A DNA stretch of 19,348 bases, taken from an uncultured Eubacteriales bacterium (GTDB lineage: Bacteria; Bacillota; Clostridia; Oscillospirales; Oscillospiraceae). The notes beneath the pieces are model-generated. The model made no database searches. It was given only the letters and a program-made list of their open reading frames with translations, and was not told the DNA's origin. The stretch spans positions 1 to 19,348 of the forward strand of contig URCY01000037.1 in assembly GCA_900546415.1 (NCBI GenBank), given 5' to 3'. The position numbers and the translations under genes are program-made. Numbering within the stretch: the stretch's first letter is position 1; each line of letters starts with the position of its first letter. Below, piece by piece: positions 1 to 7,684 of this stretch.

Positions 1-55
1 CTGCGCCGACGATAGTTGCCGGGCGACTGGCTGTGAAAATAGGTAACGCCAACAT
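1..55 (+). rRNA. rrf: 5S ribosomal RNA, 3' part (cut by window start)
   Basis: The first ~55 bases match the 3' half of bacterial 5S rRNA. A GCCGACGATAGT block corresponds to the conserved GCCGATGGTAGT loop/helix region. It is followed by a GC-rich hairpin half, then GTGAAAATAGGTAACGCC, which corresponds to GCGAGAGTAGGGAACTGCC of other 5S genes. The gene starts upstream of the window, so helix I cannot be checked and the 3' end is uncertain by about 4 nt. A tRNA-Asn gene follows within 10 nt, a common arrangement at the end of rRNA operons in Clostridia. Confidence 0.82.
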
Positions 56-61
56 TTATAT

Positions 62-137
62 TCCCCCTTAGCTCAGTCGGTAGAGCAACGGACTGTTAAT
101 CCGTGTGTCGTTGGTTCGAGTCCAACAGGGGGAGCCA
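62..137 (+). tRNA. tRNA-Asn (anticodon GTT)
   Basis: A complete 76-nt cloverleaf with encoded CCA. The acceptor stem TCCCCCT (62-68) pairs with AGGGGGA (127-133). The D arm GCTC/GAGC, the anticodon stem ACGGA/TCCGT around loop CTGTTAA (anticodon GTT) and the T arm GTTGG-TTCGAGT-CCAAC are all intact. The discriminator base is G, followed by CCA at 135-137. It lies directly behind the 5S gene, so it is probably the last gene of an rRNA transcript. Confidence 0.97.
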
Positions 138-140
138 GTG

Positions 141-176
141 AAAACTCCTTTGTCCGTCGACAAAGGAGTTTTCTTT
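141..176 (+). terminator. Intrinsic terminator of the 5S/tRNA-Asn transcript
   Basis: A perfect 14-bp stem, 141-154 pairing with 159-172, around a 4-nt loop CGTC. The A-run at the 5' foot and the T-rich 3' foot (TTTTCTTT) make it a near-symmetrical, potentially bidirectional terminator. The core CTTTGTC/GACAAAGG is close to that of the tRNA-Leu terminator at 11764-11803. Confidence 0.88.
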
Positions 177-220
177 ATACTCTTTTGCACAAGGAGTTTT
201 CTTTATACTCTTTTGCACAA
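163..220 (+). repeat. 28-bp tandem duplication of the terminator's right arm
   Basis: The block beginning AAGGAGTTTTCTTTATACTC and ending TTTTGCAC at 163-190 is repeated exactly at 191-218, and the following AA is also shared. The first copy is the 3' arm and T-tract of the tRNA-Asn terminator, so the second is an orphan arm. It looks like a recent slippage duplication. Confidence 0.9.
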
Positions 221-255
221 TGTCAGGAGTAATGCCTAAAATCGATCGAAAAAGA

Positions 256-284
256 TTGCATTTGCGAGCGCTGTGTGGTAAAAT
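256..284 (+). promoter_or_regulatory. Candidate sigma-A promoter of the polysaccharide operon
   Basis: TTGCAT (256-261), a 17-nt spacer and TAAAAT (279-284) resemble a vegetative promoter, with a weak -35 (3 of 6 consensus bases) and a good -10. It would start transcription near 291, leaving a ~100-nt leader before the first gene at 393. The leader holds a 6-bp hairpin (308-313 with 328-333). The site lies between the tRNA terminator and a long co-directional gene cluster, where a promoter is expected. Confidence 0.5.
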
Positions 285-392
285 TCTACAAGATACGTGG
301 AAGGAATGCGGCATCGGGGGAACAGTTTGCCGCTGCGCGGAGCATGGACCGCTGAAAAACGGAACGAAAAGTGGGACGAGAGGAATACAGCA

Positions 393-1223
393 ATGTTTTT
401 AAATCTCATGTATATCACAAATGACCCGGCGGTGGCCGTCATTGCGGAGAAGAACGGCGTCGAGCGCGTCTGGGTCGACCTCGAAACGCGCGGCAAGGCC
501 GAGCGTCAGTGCGGAAGAAACACGGTGCTCTCGCGGCACACGGTCTCGGACGTTGCGCGCCTGTCAAGGGTTCTGACCAAATCGGAGCTTCTGGTTCGGG
601 TGAATCCGCTTGATTCCGACTCCGAGCGCGAGATCGAGCAGGTGCTCGAGGCGGGCGCGGATGTGATCATGCTGCCGATGTGGCGCACGCCGGACGAGGT
701 TCGCACCTTCCTGCGGCTTGTGAACGGGCGGGCGAAGACCGTTTTACTGCTCGAGACAAGGCAGGCCGTGGAGTGTGTCGACGAGGTGCTTGCTGCGGGC
801 GGCTTTGACGAGATCCATATCGGCCTGAACGACCTGCATTTGAGCTACCGGCTGACTTTTTTATTTGAGCTTCTGACCAACGGCGTTGTGGAGCGCCTCT
901 GCGAAAAATTCCGCCGTGCGGGTATCCCTTATGGCTTCGGCGGCGTTGCCGCGATCGGCGAGGGGCTGCTGCCTGCCGAACGGATCGTGATGGAGCATTA
1001 CCGCCTCGGCTCGACGCGCGTGATCCTCTCGAGAAGCTTTTGCAGCTGCGCACCGGAGCAGCCGATCGAGGAGTTTGACCGCCGCTTCACGGAGAACATC
1101 CGGCGGCTGCAAGCCTTTGAGGACAGCCTGCCGCTCCTTCCGCCGGAGCGCTTTGAGGAAAACCGGCGCGAGATCGGGCGGATCGTCGACGAGATCGTCA
1201 AAAATGCGCAGCGTTGCTGTTGA
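393..1223 (+). CDS. HpcH/HpaI aldolase/citrate lyase-like protein
   Basis: A 276-residue TIM-barrel enzyme of the HpcH/HpaI aldolase / citrate-lyase-beta superfamily. These enzymes cleave or form C-C bonds between a 2-oxoacid or acyl-CoA and an aldehyde, using a divalent metal. Visible family marks are LVRVNP near residue 70, AGADVIMLPM near 95, the metal-ligand Glu in LLETRQ (E121) and Asp in HIGLNDLH (D147). Start: ATG 393 has GAGAGGA at 378-384 with an 8-nt gap. The frame is open further upstream (an ATG at 297), but that stretch reads as non-coding leader. It is the first gene of the polysaccharide operon, so it may make a precursor for an unusual acidic substituent. The substrate cannot be told from sequence. 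Confidence 0.8.
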   Translation: MFLNLMYITNDPAVAVIAEKNGVERVWVDLETRGKAERQCGRNTVLSRHTVSDVARLSRVLTKSELLVRVNPLDSDSEREIEQVLEAGADVIMLPMWRTPDEVRTFLRLVNGRAKTVLLLETRQAVECVDEVLAAGGFDEIHIGLNDLHLSYRLTFLFELLTNGVVERLCEKFRRAGIPYGFGGVAAIGEGLLPAERIVMEHYRLGSTRVILSRSFCSCAPEQPIEEFDRRFTENIRRLQAFEDSLPLLPPERFEENRREIGRIVDEIVKNAQRCC

Positions 1224-1252
1224 TGCCGATTTTTCAACCTTATAAATTCAAA

Positions 1253-1287
1253 GTGCGAGCGCCTCGCACACCGCCCTGCTCGGGCGG
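1253..1287 (+). promoter_or_regulatory. Two tandem perfect hairpins in the gene 1-gene 2 gap
   Basis: GTGCGAG (1253-1259) pairs with CTCGCAC (1263-1269) across a 3-nt loop. One base later CCGCCC (1271-1276) pairs with GGGCGG (1282-1287) across a 5-nt loop. No T-run follows, so neither is a classical terminator. They fill the only long gap (about 95 nt) in an otherwise packed operon. They could stabilise the downstream mRNA or modulate read-through into the priming-transferase gene; this is inference. Confidence 0.55.
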
Positions 1288-1323
1288 CCGGAGCCAGCAG
1301 AGAAAAACAGGGGGAACATGCAT

Positions 1324-1977
1324 ATGAACCGATACGCGCGGGTTTGGAAACGGGCGCTTGATCTGGCGCTTTCGGCGGTGGCGCTCGTGGTGCTTTCGCC
1401 GGTCATGGCGCTTGCGGCGCTGGCCGTGAAGCTCGACAGCAGCGGCCCGGTCATTTTTAAGCAGACGCGCCTCGGCCGCGGCGGAGCGCCGTTTCAGATG
1501 TATAAATTCCGCTCCATGTGCGTCGGCGCGGAGAAAACGGGCACGGGTCAGTATTCCTTCAAAAACGACCCGCGCGTGACCAAGGTCGGGCGCTTCCTGC
1601 GCGCGACGAGCATCGACGAGCTGCCGCAGCTTGTGAACATTCTCAAGGGGGACATGTCGCTGATCGGCTTTCGCCCGCCGCTTACATACCATCCGTGGCC
1701 GATCGGGGAGTACACACCGGAGCAGCGGCGCATGTTCGAGCTGCGCCCCGGTATCACCGGCTGGGCTCAGGTGCACGGCCGCAAGGGTGTGGACTGGGAC
1801 GAGCGCATCCGCATGAGCGTGTATTACGTCGACCATGTTTCTTTCCTGCTCGACGTGAAAATCTTTTTTATGACCATCTGGAAGGTCTTTTCCAATGCGG
1901 ATAACGAAAATGTCGGAACGACGGTAAAGAGCGCTGCGGCGCAGGAGCAGCCGGTTGAGCCGGTGGGGAAGCGGTAG
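1324..1977 (+). CDS. Sugar transferase (polyprenyl-phosphate phosphoglycosyl transferase, priming enzyme)
   Basis: A 217-residue member of the bacterial sugar transferase family (PF02397; WcaJ/PglC-like small type). It transfers a sugar-1-phosphate from a nucleotide sugar to undecaprenyl phosphate on the inner membrane face, starting each repeat unit. One hydrophobic N-terminal segment (about residues 8-33) serves as re-entrant anchor. KFRSM (K61), the catalytic Asp-Glu of SIDELPQ (D98-E99), GDMSLIGFRPPL and GITGWAQVHGR (from residue 143) are all present. Start: AGGGGGA at 1309-1315 sits 8 nt before ATG 1324 and only 2 nt before the in-frame ATG 1318, so 1324 is preferred. The C-terminal ~25 residues are low-complexity and lie outside the domain. 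Confidence 0.95.
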   Translation: MNRYARVWKRALDLALSAVALVVLSPVMALAALAVKLDSSGPVIFKQTRLGRGGAPFQMYKFRSMCVGAEKTGTGQYSFKNDPRVTKVGRFLRATSIDELPQLVNILKGDMSLIGFRPPLTYHPWPIGEYTPEQRRMFELRPGITGWAQVHGRKGVDWDERIRMSVYYVDHVSFLLDVKIFFMTIWKVFSNADNENVGTTVKSAAAQEQPVEPVGKR

Positions 1978-1978
1978 G

Positions 1979-3019
1979 ATGGAGCGATTTCAGATTGAAC
2001 CGCTGCGCAGCGGCCTGACGGAGCTGCTGGCGGCGCACGGCGTGCCGCAGAAACAGGCGCGCACGCTGCTCGACAGTATGCTTGCAGCCGATCTGCGCGG
2101 CGTGCACACGCACGGTCTGGCAGTGCTCCCTGCCTATCTTTCCAAAATTGACCGGGGAGGCTTTGCGCTCGGCGAAAAAACGGAGGTGCTCCGCCAGACG
2201 GCGGCCTTTGCCGTTGTTGACGCCAAGGGGCAGCTCGGCGCGGTCTCCGCAAGCGACTGCATGGCGCTTGCGCTTGAGGGAGCACGCAGGAGCGGCCTGT
2301 TCGCCGTCTTCTGCCGCAATGCAAACACCTTCGGCCCCGCCTTTTATTACGCAAAAATGGCGGCGGATCGCGGCCTGATCGGCGCCTGCTGCTGCAACAG
2401 TCCAACGGCTATGCCCGCATGGGGCGGCACAAAAAAGCTGCTGGGCACCAATCCCTTTTCCGTGGCCGTTCCGGCGCGCAGCTTCGCGCCGATCGTGGTC
2501 GACATGGCCACGAGCGTCGTGGCGAAATCCAAGATCAACGAGATCCGCAAGCAGGGCGGAACCATTCCGGAGGGCTGGGCGGTGGACGCGCGCGGCGTGC
2601 CGACGACCGATCCGGCTGCCGCCATAGAGGGAATGGTGCTGCCGATGGCTGCGCATAAGGGCTCGGCCATTGCCATGGCGATCGACCTGCTTGCGGGCGT
2701 GCTCTCCGGCGCGGGCTATCAGAACCGCGTGAATCGCTTTTATTCCGAAGAAAACCGCTGCATGAACGTGGGACAGTGCTTTGCCGCGCTCGACCCGACG
2801 CTGATCGCGGACGACTCGTTTTATGACACGGTGGACGACTATATTCTTGCGCTGCACGCATCCGGCGAGGCGGTGCTCTACCCGGGCGAACGCGAGCAGG
2901 CCGCCTATGAGGAGGCTATGCGCGGCGGCGTTGCGCTCTCGGAGGAGACTGCTGCTGCGCTGCGGGGCATCTGCGGCGCGGAGCACCGAATGGGGGTTTT
3001 GGTGAAGCATGGAGCATGA
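1979..3019 (+). CDS. Ldh family (malate/L-lactate dehydrogenase-like) oxidoreductase
   Basis: 346 residues, the usual length of the NAD(P)-dependent Ldh_2 family (PF02615), which includes ureidoglycolate, sulfolactate and 2,3-diketogulonate dehydrogenases and imino-acid reductases. These reduce 2-oxo (or imino) acids. Family blocks: GVHTHGL with the catalytic-type His (H45), AWGGTKKLLGTNPFSVAVP in the middle, VVDMATSVVAKSKI, and AAHKGSAIAMAIDLLAG (H226) near the C-terminus. ATG 1979 begins 1 nt after the previous stop and has GGGGAAG 7 nt upstream. An Ldh-family enzyme is unusual in a glycan cluster. Together with the aldolase at 393 it suggests a hydroxy-acid building block. The exact substrate is unknown. 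Confidence 0.9.
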   Translation: MERFQIEPLRSGLTELLAAHGVPQKQARTLLDSMLAADLRGVHTHGLAVLPAYLSKIDRGGFALGEKTEVLRQTAAFAVVDAKGQLGAVSASDCMALALEGARRSGLFAVFCRNANTFGPAFYYAKMAADRGLIGACCCNSPTAMPAWGGTKKLLGTNPFSVAVPARSFAPIVVDMATSVVAKSKINEIRKQGGTIPEGWAVDARGVPTTDPAAAIEGMVLPMAAHKGSAIAMAIDLLAGVLSGAGYQNRVNRFYSEENRCMNVGQCFAALDPTLIADDSFYDTVDDYILALHASGEAVLYPGEREQAAYEEAMRGGVALSEETAAALRGICGAEHRMGVLVKHGA

Positions 3020-4013
3020 ACGCTATCCCTGCATCAGCTTTTTGCAGGTGCTCGGGCCGATCCTTGTGATCCTCGGCCACTCCGCCAATGGGCTGACCGT
3101 TTCGGCCGGGTGGTATGCGTTCACCAAGGAATGGATCTATCTGTTCCATATGCCGCTGTTTTTTCTGATAAGCGGCTATCTCCTTGCGCACCGGGGCTAC
3201 CTGCACGGGCGCAGCTACCGGACGTTCGTTCTGGAAAAAAGCAAGCGGCTGCTACTGCCGTATCTGTTTTGGAACCTGCTGTTCTGGGCGCCGAAGCTTC
3301 TGGCGAGCGCCTACATCGCCGACGCCGCACCCCTGAGCATTCCGGCGCTGCTGGAGGATTTTGCCTTTCCGCGTCGGAACATTTGGGGGCATACCTGGTT
3401 TTTGGTCGGACTGTTTGAGCTTTACCTGCTCTGCCCGGTGCTCGAGCGGATGTTCGCGAGCAGAAAACGGGTCACTGCCGCGCTTGCGCTTGCGCTCGGC
3501 GTGGCGCTGTATATGCTGCCGATCCGCAGCGAGCTGCTTGCCTTCAGCGACCTGCATAAGGAGCTTCTGTTCTTCCTGCTCGGCTGCCTGCTTGGACAGC
3601 TCGAGACGGAGCGCTTCCTTGCCCTGATGAAGAAGCTGCGCTGGCCGATGATCGCGCTGGCGGCCGTGAGCTCTGCGGCGGCGCTGGTGTTTTATGACCG
3701 GCTGTCTGCGCTGTTCTGGATCCCGTGCGGCAGCATTCTGCTTGCGCTGCTTTCGGTCGGCGCGGCGCTTCGCCGCGTTCCGCCGCGCATGGAGCGCCTG
3801 GCGGCAGACTCGTTCACCGTTTATATTCTGCATTGGCCGGTGATGCTCGGCGTCCGCATCGTTCTGAGGCAGCTGCTGGGGCTTTCCGTGCCTCTGACGG
3901 TTGCGGCCATGTGCGCTGCGGGCTGGCTCGTGCCGGTCGCGGCGGCGATGCTTCTGCGCAGACTGCCGCTGAAGCGGCTGCGCAGGCCGGTGAAATACCT
4001 GTTAGGAGGTTGA
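3009..4013 (+). CDS. Acyltransferase 3 family membrane protein
   Basis: 334 residues, about ten hydrophobic segments. The N-terminal signature of acyltransferase family 3 (PF01757; OafA/WecH-type) is clear: LVILGHSAN with the conserved His (H24), then IYLFHMPLFFLISGYLL, and later WGHTWFLVGLFELYLLCPV. Such proteins add acetyl, succinyl or other acyl groups to sugars during envelope glycan assembly. The ATG lies inside the end of the preceding gene (11-nt overlap), which points to translational coupling. The family does not reveal the acyl donor. With an aldolase and an oxoacid reductase upstream, a non-acetyl acyl group is conceivable but unproven. Confidence 0.93.
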   Translation: MEHERYPCISFLQVLGPILVILGHSANGLTVSAGWYAFTKEWIYLFHMPLFFLISGYLLAHRGYLHGRSYRTFVLEKSKRLLLPYLFWNLLFWAPKLLASAYIADAAPLSIPALLEDFAFPRRNIWGHTWFLVGLFELYLLCPVLERMFASRKRVTAALALALGVALYMLPIRSELLAFSDLHKELLFFLLGCLLGQLETERFLALMKKLRWPMIALAAVSSAAALVFYDRLSALFWIPCGSILLALLSVGAALRRVPPRMERLAADSFTVYILHWPVMLGVRIVLRQLLGLSVPLTVAAMCAAGWLVPVAAAMLLRRLPLKRLRRPVKYLLGG

Positions 4014-4015
4014 AC

Positions 4016-5215
4016 ATGCCGGATGTTGTGATGATCTCAAATTACTGGCATTTCCCGTGGGAAAAGTCAAGCAGCCGCTATCACACCGCGGCGGCGGAGC
4101 TGGCCGGGGCGGGGATGACGGTCGAGGTCGTGACCTCGTCGTTTTACCACACGCGCAAGCGGCAGCATGAGCCGGTGTCGGAACCGCTGCCCTACAGGGC
4201 GACGCTGCTGCACGAGCGCGGCTATGCAAAAAACGTCTCGCCGGCGCGCGTCTTTTCGCACCGCGCCTTTGCACGGCGCGTGGTCGACTATCTGAAAAAA
4301 CGCGAGCGGCCGGACGCGATCTATCTGTTCGTGCCGCCGACGGGGCTTGCCAAGCGCGTGGTGCAATTTGCAAAGCGGAACGGCATCCCGGTGGTGATCG
4401 ACGTGCTCGATCTCTGGCCGGAGGCCTTCGACATGGTGCTGCCGCACGCGGTGGCGCAGGTGGCGCTGCGGCCGATGAAGCGGGCGGTGGAATATGCCTA
4501 CGCCAACGCCGACGCGATCGTCGCCGTCTCGCAGACCTATGTGCAGCGCGCGCTGCGCTGCAATGACAGATGCGCGGGCGGCCGCTGCGTCTTTATCGGC
4601 ACGGAGCTGGCGGGCTTTGACCGCGCGGCTGCCGGTGCGCCGGAGCTGACGGGCAGGCTGCGCCCCGTTACCATGGCCTACATCGGGATGCTGGGGCACA
4701 GCTATGACCTCTGCGGCGTGATGGATGCCATGGCGCTGCTGCGCGAGCAGGGCTTCGACGAAACGGAGCTGCTCGTGATGGGCGACGGCCCCCTGCGCGA
4801 GAAATTTGAGCGCTGCGCCGCAGAAAAAGACCTGCCCGTGCGCTTCACCGGGCGCCTGCCCTATCCACAGATGGTGAAAAAGCTCGTGCGCTGCGACATC
4901 GGGCTGAATGTTTTGGTCGGGAACGCGGCGCAGAGCATCATCAACAAGCACGCGGACTATCTCGCCGCCGGACTGCCCGTCATCAACGTGCAGAAGCTGC
5001 CGGAATTCGGCGAGCTGCTGGAAGCCTATCATGCGGGCATGAGCTGCGCGCCTGGGGACACCGAGGCGCTGGCTGCGTGCATCCGCGCGCTTGCCTCGGA
5101 CGCGGCGCAGCGCCGCGAGCTGGGCAAAAACAGCCGCCGACTGGCCGAGGAGCAATTCGACCGCGCCAAGACCTACGGCGCGCTTGTCGAGGCGGTGCGA
5201 GAGGTGGCCAAATGA
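4016..5215 (+). CDS. Glycosyltransferase family 4 (GT-B fold)
   Basis: 399 residues, cytoplasmic face of the membrane. It transfers a sugar from a nucleotide donor to the growing lipid-linked oligosaccharide. The N-terminal domain has the GT4-typical VIDVLDLWPEAFDMV near residue 125. The C-terminal domain has MGDGPLREKFE, VRFTGRLPY and INKHADYLAAGLPVINV, the donor-binding region. Start: TAGGAGGT at 4003-4010 lies 5 nt before ATG 4016, an excellent ribosome site that overlaps the end of the acyltransferase gene. The frame is open further upstream (into 3725), but that part lies inside the acyltransferase gene and is a shadow. Sugar specificity is not predictable. Confidence 0.94.
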   Translation: MPDVVMISNYWHFPWEKSSSRYHTAAAELAGAGMTVEVVTSSFYHTRKRQHEPVSEPLPYRATLLHERGYAKNVSPARVFSHRAFARRVVDYLKKRERPDAIYLFVPPTGLAKRVVQFAKRNGIPVVIDVLDLWPEAFDMVLPHAVAQVALRPMKRAVEYAYANADAIVAVSQTYVQRALRCNDRCAGGRCVFIGTELAGFDRAAAGAPELTGRLRPVTMAYIGMLGHSYDLCGVMDAMALLREQGFDETELLVMGDGPLREKFERCAAEKDLPVRFTGRLPYPQMVKKLVRCDIGLNVLVGNAAQSIINKHADYLAAGLPVINVQKLPEFGELLEAYHAGMSCAPGDTEALAACIRALASDAAQRRELGKNSRRLAEEQFDRAKTYGALVEAVREVAK

Positions 5216-6009
5216 CGCTTGAGCTTTTGATCTCCACGATGCATCAGACGGATCATGCGCTGCTTGACCGGATGCAGGTGCAGAGCAACGCTGTGGTCGT
5301 CAACCAATGCGACCGCGAGGGCGAGACGATCCTCGAGCATCGGGGGCACCGCGTCGTTTGGATCGACACGCGCGAGCGCGGCCTGAGCCGGAGCCGCAAC
5401 ATGGCGCTGGCGCACGCGACGGCCGAGCTTTGTATGCTGGCCGACGACGATATGATCTACCGTCCCGGCTATGCCGAGACGGTTCAAGCCGCATTCGGAC
5501 GGCTCGACGCCGAGCTGATCCGCTTCCGCGTGGAGGGGATCGAAAAGCCCTTTAAGACCTACCCCGAGACGGAGCGGAGACTGCGCTTTTTCGGCTCGAT
5601 GCGGGCGGCCTCGGTCGAGCTGGCGTTCCGCCGGACGGCGCTGACCGCGCGCGGCCTGCGCTTCGACGAGCGGATCGGCGCGGGGACGGAGTTCCTGATG
5701 GGCGAGGAGAACGCGCTGCTGGCGCACTGCCTGCGCGCGGGGCTGCGCCTTTGCTTCGTGCCGGAGACGGTCGCCGACCTGCACATGGGCGACTCAACGT
5801 GGCTCAACGGGCACGACGCGCGGTTTTTCCGCGGCAAGGGCGCGGCCTTCGCCGCAATGGAAGCGCCGTTCACGGCGCTTCTGATCCTGCAATTTGCCCT
5901 GCGCAAGCGGGCGCTTTACCGGAACGAGCTTTCGACCGGCGAGGCGCTCCGGCAGATGCGCCGGGGCGCGCGGCTCTACCGGGAACGGAGGCGGGAGCAT
6001 GATTCCTAA
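5212..6009 (+). CDS. Glycosyltransferase (GT2-like, GT-A fold)
   Basis: 265 residues. The N-terminus LELLISTMHQTDHALLDRM, followed by VVVNQCD and a GLSRSRNMALAHA stretch, is typical of small GT2-like enzymes found in exopolysaccharide clusters. The metal/nucleotide-sugar acidic motif is ADDDMIY (D78-D80). FDERIGAGTEFLMGEEN in the second half fits the acceptor/catalytic region with an acidic base. The start codon overlaps the previous stop as ATGA (5212-5215), so translation is probably coupled. The donor and linkage are unknown. Confidence 0.9.
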   Translation: MTLELLISTMHQTDHALLDRMQVQSNAVVVNQCDREGETILEHRGHRVVWIDTRERGLSRSRNMALAHATAELCMLADDDMIYRPGYAETVQAAFGRLDAELIRFRVEGIEKPFKTYPETERRLRFFGSMRAASVELAFRRTALTARGLRFDERIGAGTEFLMGEENALLAHCLRAGLRLCFVPETVADLHMGDSTWLNGHDARFFRGKGAAFAAMEAPFTALLILQFALRKRALYRNELSTGEALRQMRRGARLYRERRREHDS

Positions 6010-6778
6010 AACAATACACTACTGCTGGTTCGGCGGCAAGCCGCTGCCGGAGCTTGCGCTGCGCTGCATCGCGAGCTGGAAAAAATTCTGCCCGGACTGC
6101 GAGATCATCGAGTGGAACGAGTCGAATTTTGACGTCAACGCCTGCGCCTATACGCGCGAGGCTTATCAGGCGAAAAAATGGGCGTTCGTGAGCGATTACG
6201 CCCGGTTTCAGATCCTATATGAGCACGGCGGGCTTTATTTCGACACGGATGTCGAGCTGATCCGTCCGCTGGACGACCTGCTCGCGCGCGGCGCGTTTAT
6301 GGGGCGCGAGTACGGGGAACGGCTGCTGGTCAACCCCGGCCTCGGCCTCGCCGCAGAGCCGGGGATGGCGTTTTACCGCGAGATGCTCGAGGGCTACCGC
6401 GCGCGGCATTATCTGCTGCCCGACGGCACGCCGGACGGCAAGACCGTCGTGGACTACACGACCGAGGCGCTCGAGCGGCACGGCCTGCAAAAGGACGGCG
6501 CGCTGCTGCGCGCGGCCGGGGTGACGGTCTATCCGGCGGCGTATTTCTGCCCCATGGACTACGACACCGGCGCGCTGCATATCACGGACGAGACGCGCTC
6601 GATCCACCACTATTGCGCAAGCTGGCATAACGAGGCGCAGCAATATGCGCTGGAGCTGAAGCGCAAAATGGCGCGCTTCCTGCCGAGAAGGCCGGCGGCC
6701 GTTCTCGCAACGGCCGTGGCAAAGACCAAATTCGAGGGCTTCGGCGCCTGTATGCGCTGGGTGTTCAAGCGGAGATAA
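5999..6778 (+). CDS. DXD-motif glycosyltransferase (OCH1 / Gly_transf_sug-like)
   Basis: 259 residues. It begins MIPKTIHYCWFGGKPLP, the hallmark of bacterial homologues of the OCH1/capsular polysaccharide synthesis glycosyltransferases (PF04488). The donor-binding DXD motif is in GGLYFDTDVEL (D82 and D84), preceded by FVSDYARFQILYEHGG. The conserved late block ITDETRSIHHYCASWH carries the HH-x-x-x-SW signature of the family. GGGAG sits just upstream, inside the end of the previous gene (11-nt overlap). It acts in the cytoplasm on the lipid-linked repeat unit. Sugar specificity is unknown. Confidence 0.93.
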   Translation: MIPKTIHYCWFGGKPLPELALRCIASWKKFCPDCEIIEWNESNFDVNACAYTREAYQAKKWAFVSDYARFQILYEHGGLYFDTDVELIRPLDDLLARGAFMGREYGERLLVNPGLGLAAEPGMAFYREMLEGYRARHYLLPDGTPDGKTVVDYTTEALERHGLQKDGALLRAAGVTVYPAAYFCPMDYDTGALHITDETRSIHHYCASWHNEAQQYALELKRKMARFLPRRPAAVLATAVAKTKFEGFGACMRWVFKRR

Positions 6779-6793
6779 AGAGGAGGGAACGGA

Positions 6794-7684
6794 ATGCTGA
6801 CGATCATGACGCCGACCTATAACCGCGCGTATATCCTGCCCGAGGCGTACCGTTCCCTGCGGGAGCAGAGCTGCTTTGATTTCGAGTGGATCGTCGTCGA
6901 CGACGGCTCGCAGGATGAGACGGAGCAGCTCGTGCGCGGCTGGGCGGCGCAGTGCGCGGATTTCCCGATCCGCTATTGCAGACAGCCCAACGGCGGCAAG
7001 CACCGCGCGGTCAACCGCGGCGTGCAGCTGGCGCGCGGCGCATGGTTTTTGATCTTGGACAGCGACGATTCCCTTCTGCCCTGCGCCGTCGAGCGCATTG
7101 CTGCGTGGACGGCCGAGGTGGCCGGGCGCGACGATCTTGCCGGCGTGGCCGGGCTGAAGCAGACGCAGGGAAAGCCGGTCGGCGGCGCGCCGCGTGCGCC
7201 CTATGTGGAGGCGAGCAACGCCGAGCGCAGGCGCTTCGGCCTGCTGGGCGACAAGGCGGAGGCCTATCGCACGGAGCTGATGCGGCGCTACCCATTTCCG
7301 GAGTTTGAGGGCGAGAATTTCATCCGCGAGTCGGTCGTCTGGGATCGCATCGCCTGCGAGGGCTACCGCCTGCGCTGGTATAATGAAGCCATTTATCGCT
7401 GCAATTATATTGCCGACGGCCTGACCCAAAACACCAACGCGGAGACCTATCGCAAAAATTTCCGGGGCTATACCGCCTGCTGCCGGGTCTTCCTCGAGGC
7501 GTACAGCGGCATCTGGGCGCTGCACAAATGCGGCGAATTTCACGCAGTCGCGAAGCCCAAGGGGCTTCGCCGCAGAGACGAGGCCAAGCTGCTGGGCGTC
7601 TCCCGGCTCTATTATGCGGCCGGGATCGTCGTTTTTCAGGGAAAAACCGCGCTGAAAAGGGCGCTTAGGAGAGAAAAAAGTTGA
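6794..7684 (+). CDS. Glycosyltransferase family 2
   Basis: 296 residues with a classical GT2 start: LTIMTPTYNRAYILPEAYRS, the UDP-binding WIVVDDGSQDET (D36-D37), QPNGGKHRAVNRG, and LILDSDD (D89-D92) for metal binding. The C-terminal half (about residues 170-290) carries a YRTELMRRYPFPEFEGENF segment common in Firmicutes capsule GT2 enzymes. AGGAGGG at 6781-6787 is 6 nt before ATG 6794. It is the fourth glycosyltransferase in the cluster. With the priming enzyme, a repeat unit of about five sugars is plausible if each acts once; that number is inference. Confidence 0.94.
   Translation: MLTIMTPTYNRAYILPEAYRSLREQSCFDFEWIVVDDGSQDETEQLVRGWAAQCADFPIRYCRQPNGGKHRAVNRGVQLARGAWFLILDSDDSLLPCAVERIAAWTAEVAGRDDLAGVAGLKQTQGKPVGGAPRAPYVEASNAERRRFGLLGDKAEAYRTELMRRYPFPEFEGENFIRESVVWDRIACEGYRLRWYNEAIYRCNYIADGLTQNTNAETYRKNFRGYTACCRVFLEAYSGIWALHKCGEFHAVAKPKGLRRRDEAKLLGVSRLYYAAGIVVFQGKTALKRALRREKS

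Noticed and set aside
6215..7543. Long antisense open frame (and similar ones at 8846-10174, 1868-3010, 4067-5155, 1240-1836)
   Set aside because: They lie opposite well-recognised glycosyltransferase, flippase and dehydrogenase genes. Their translations are low-complexity Arg/Ala/His/Gln-rich, as expected for shadows in GC-rich DNA.
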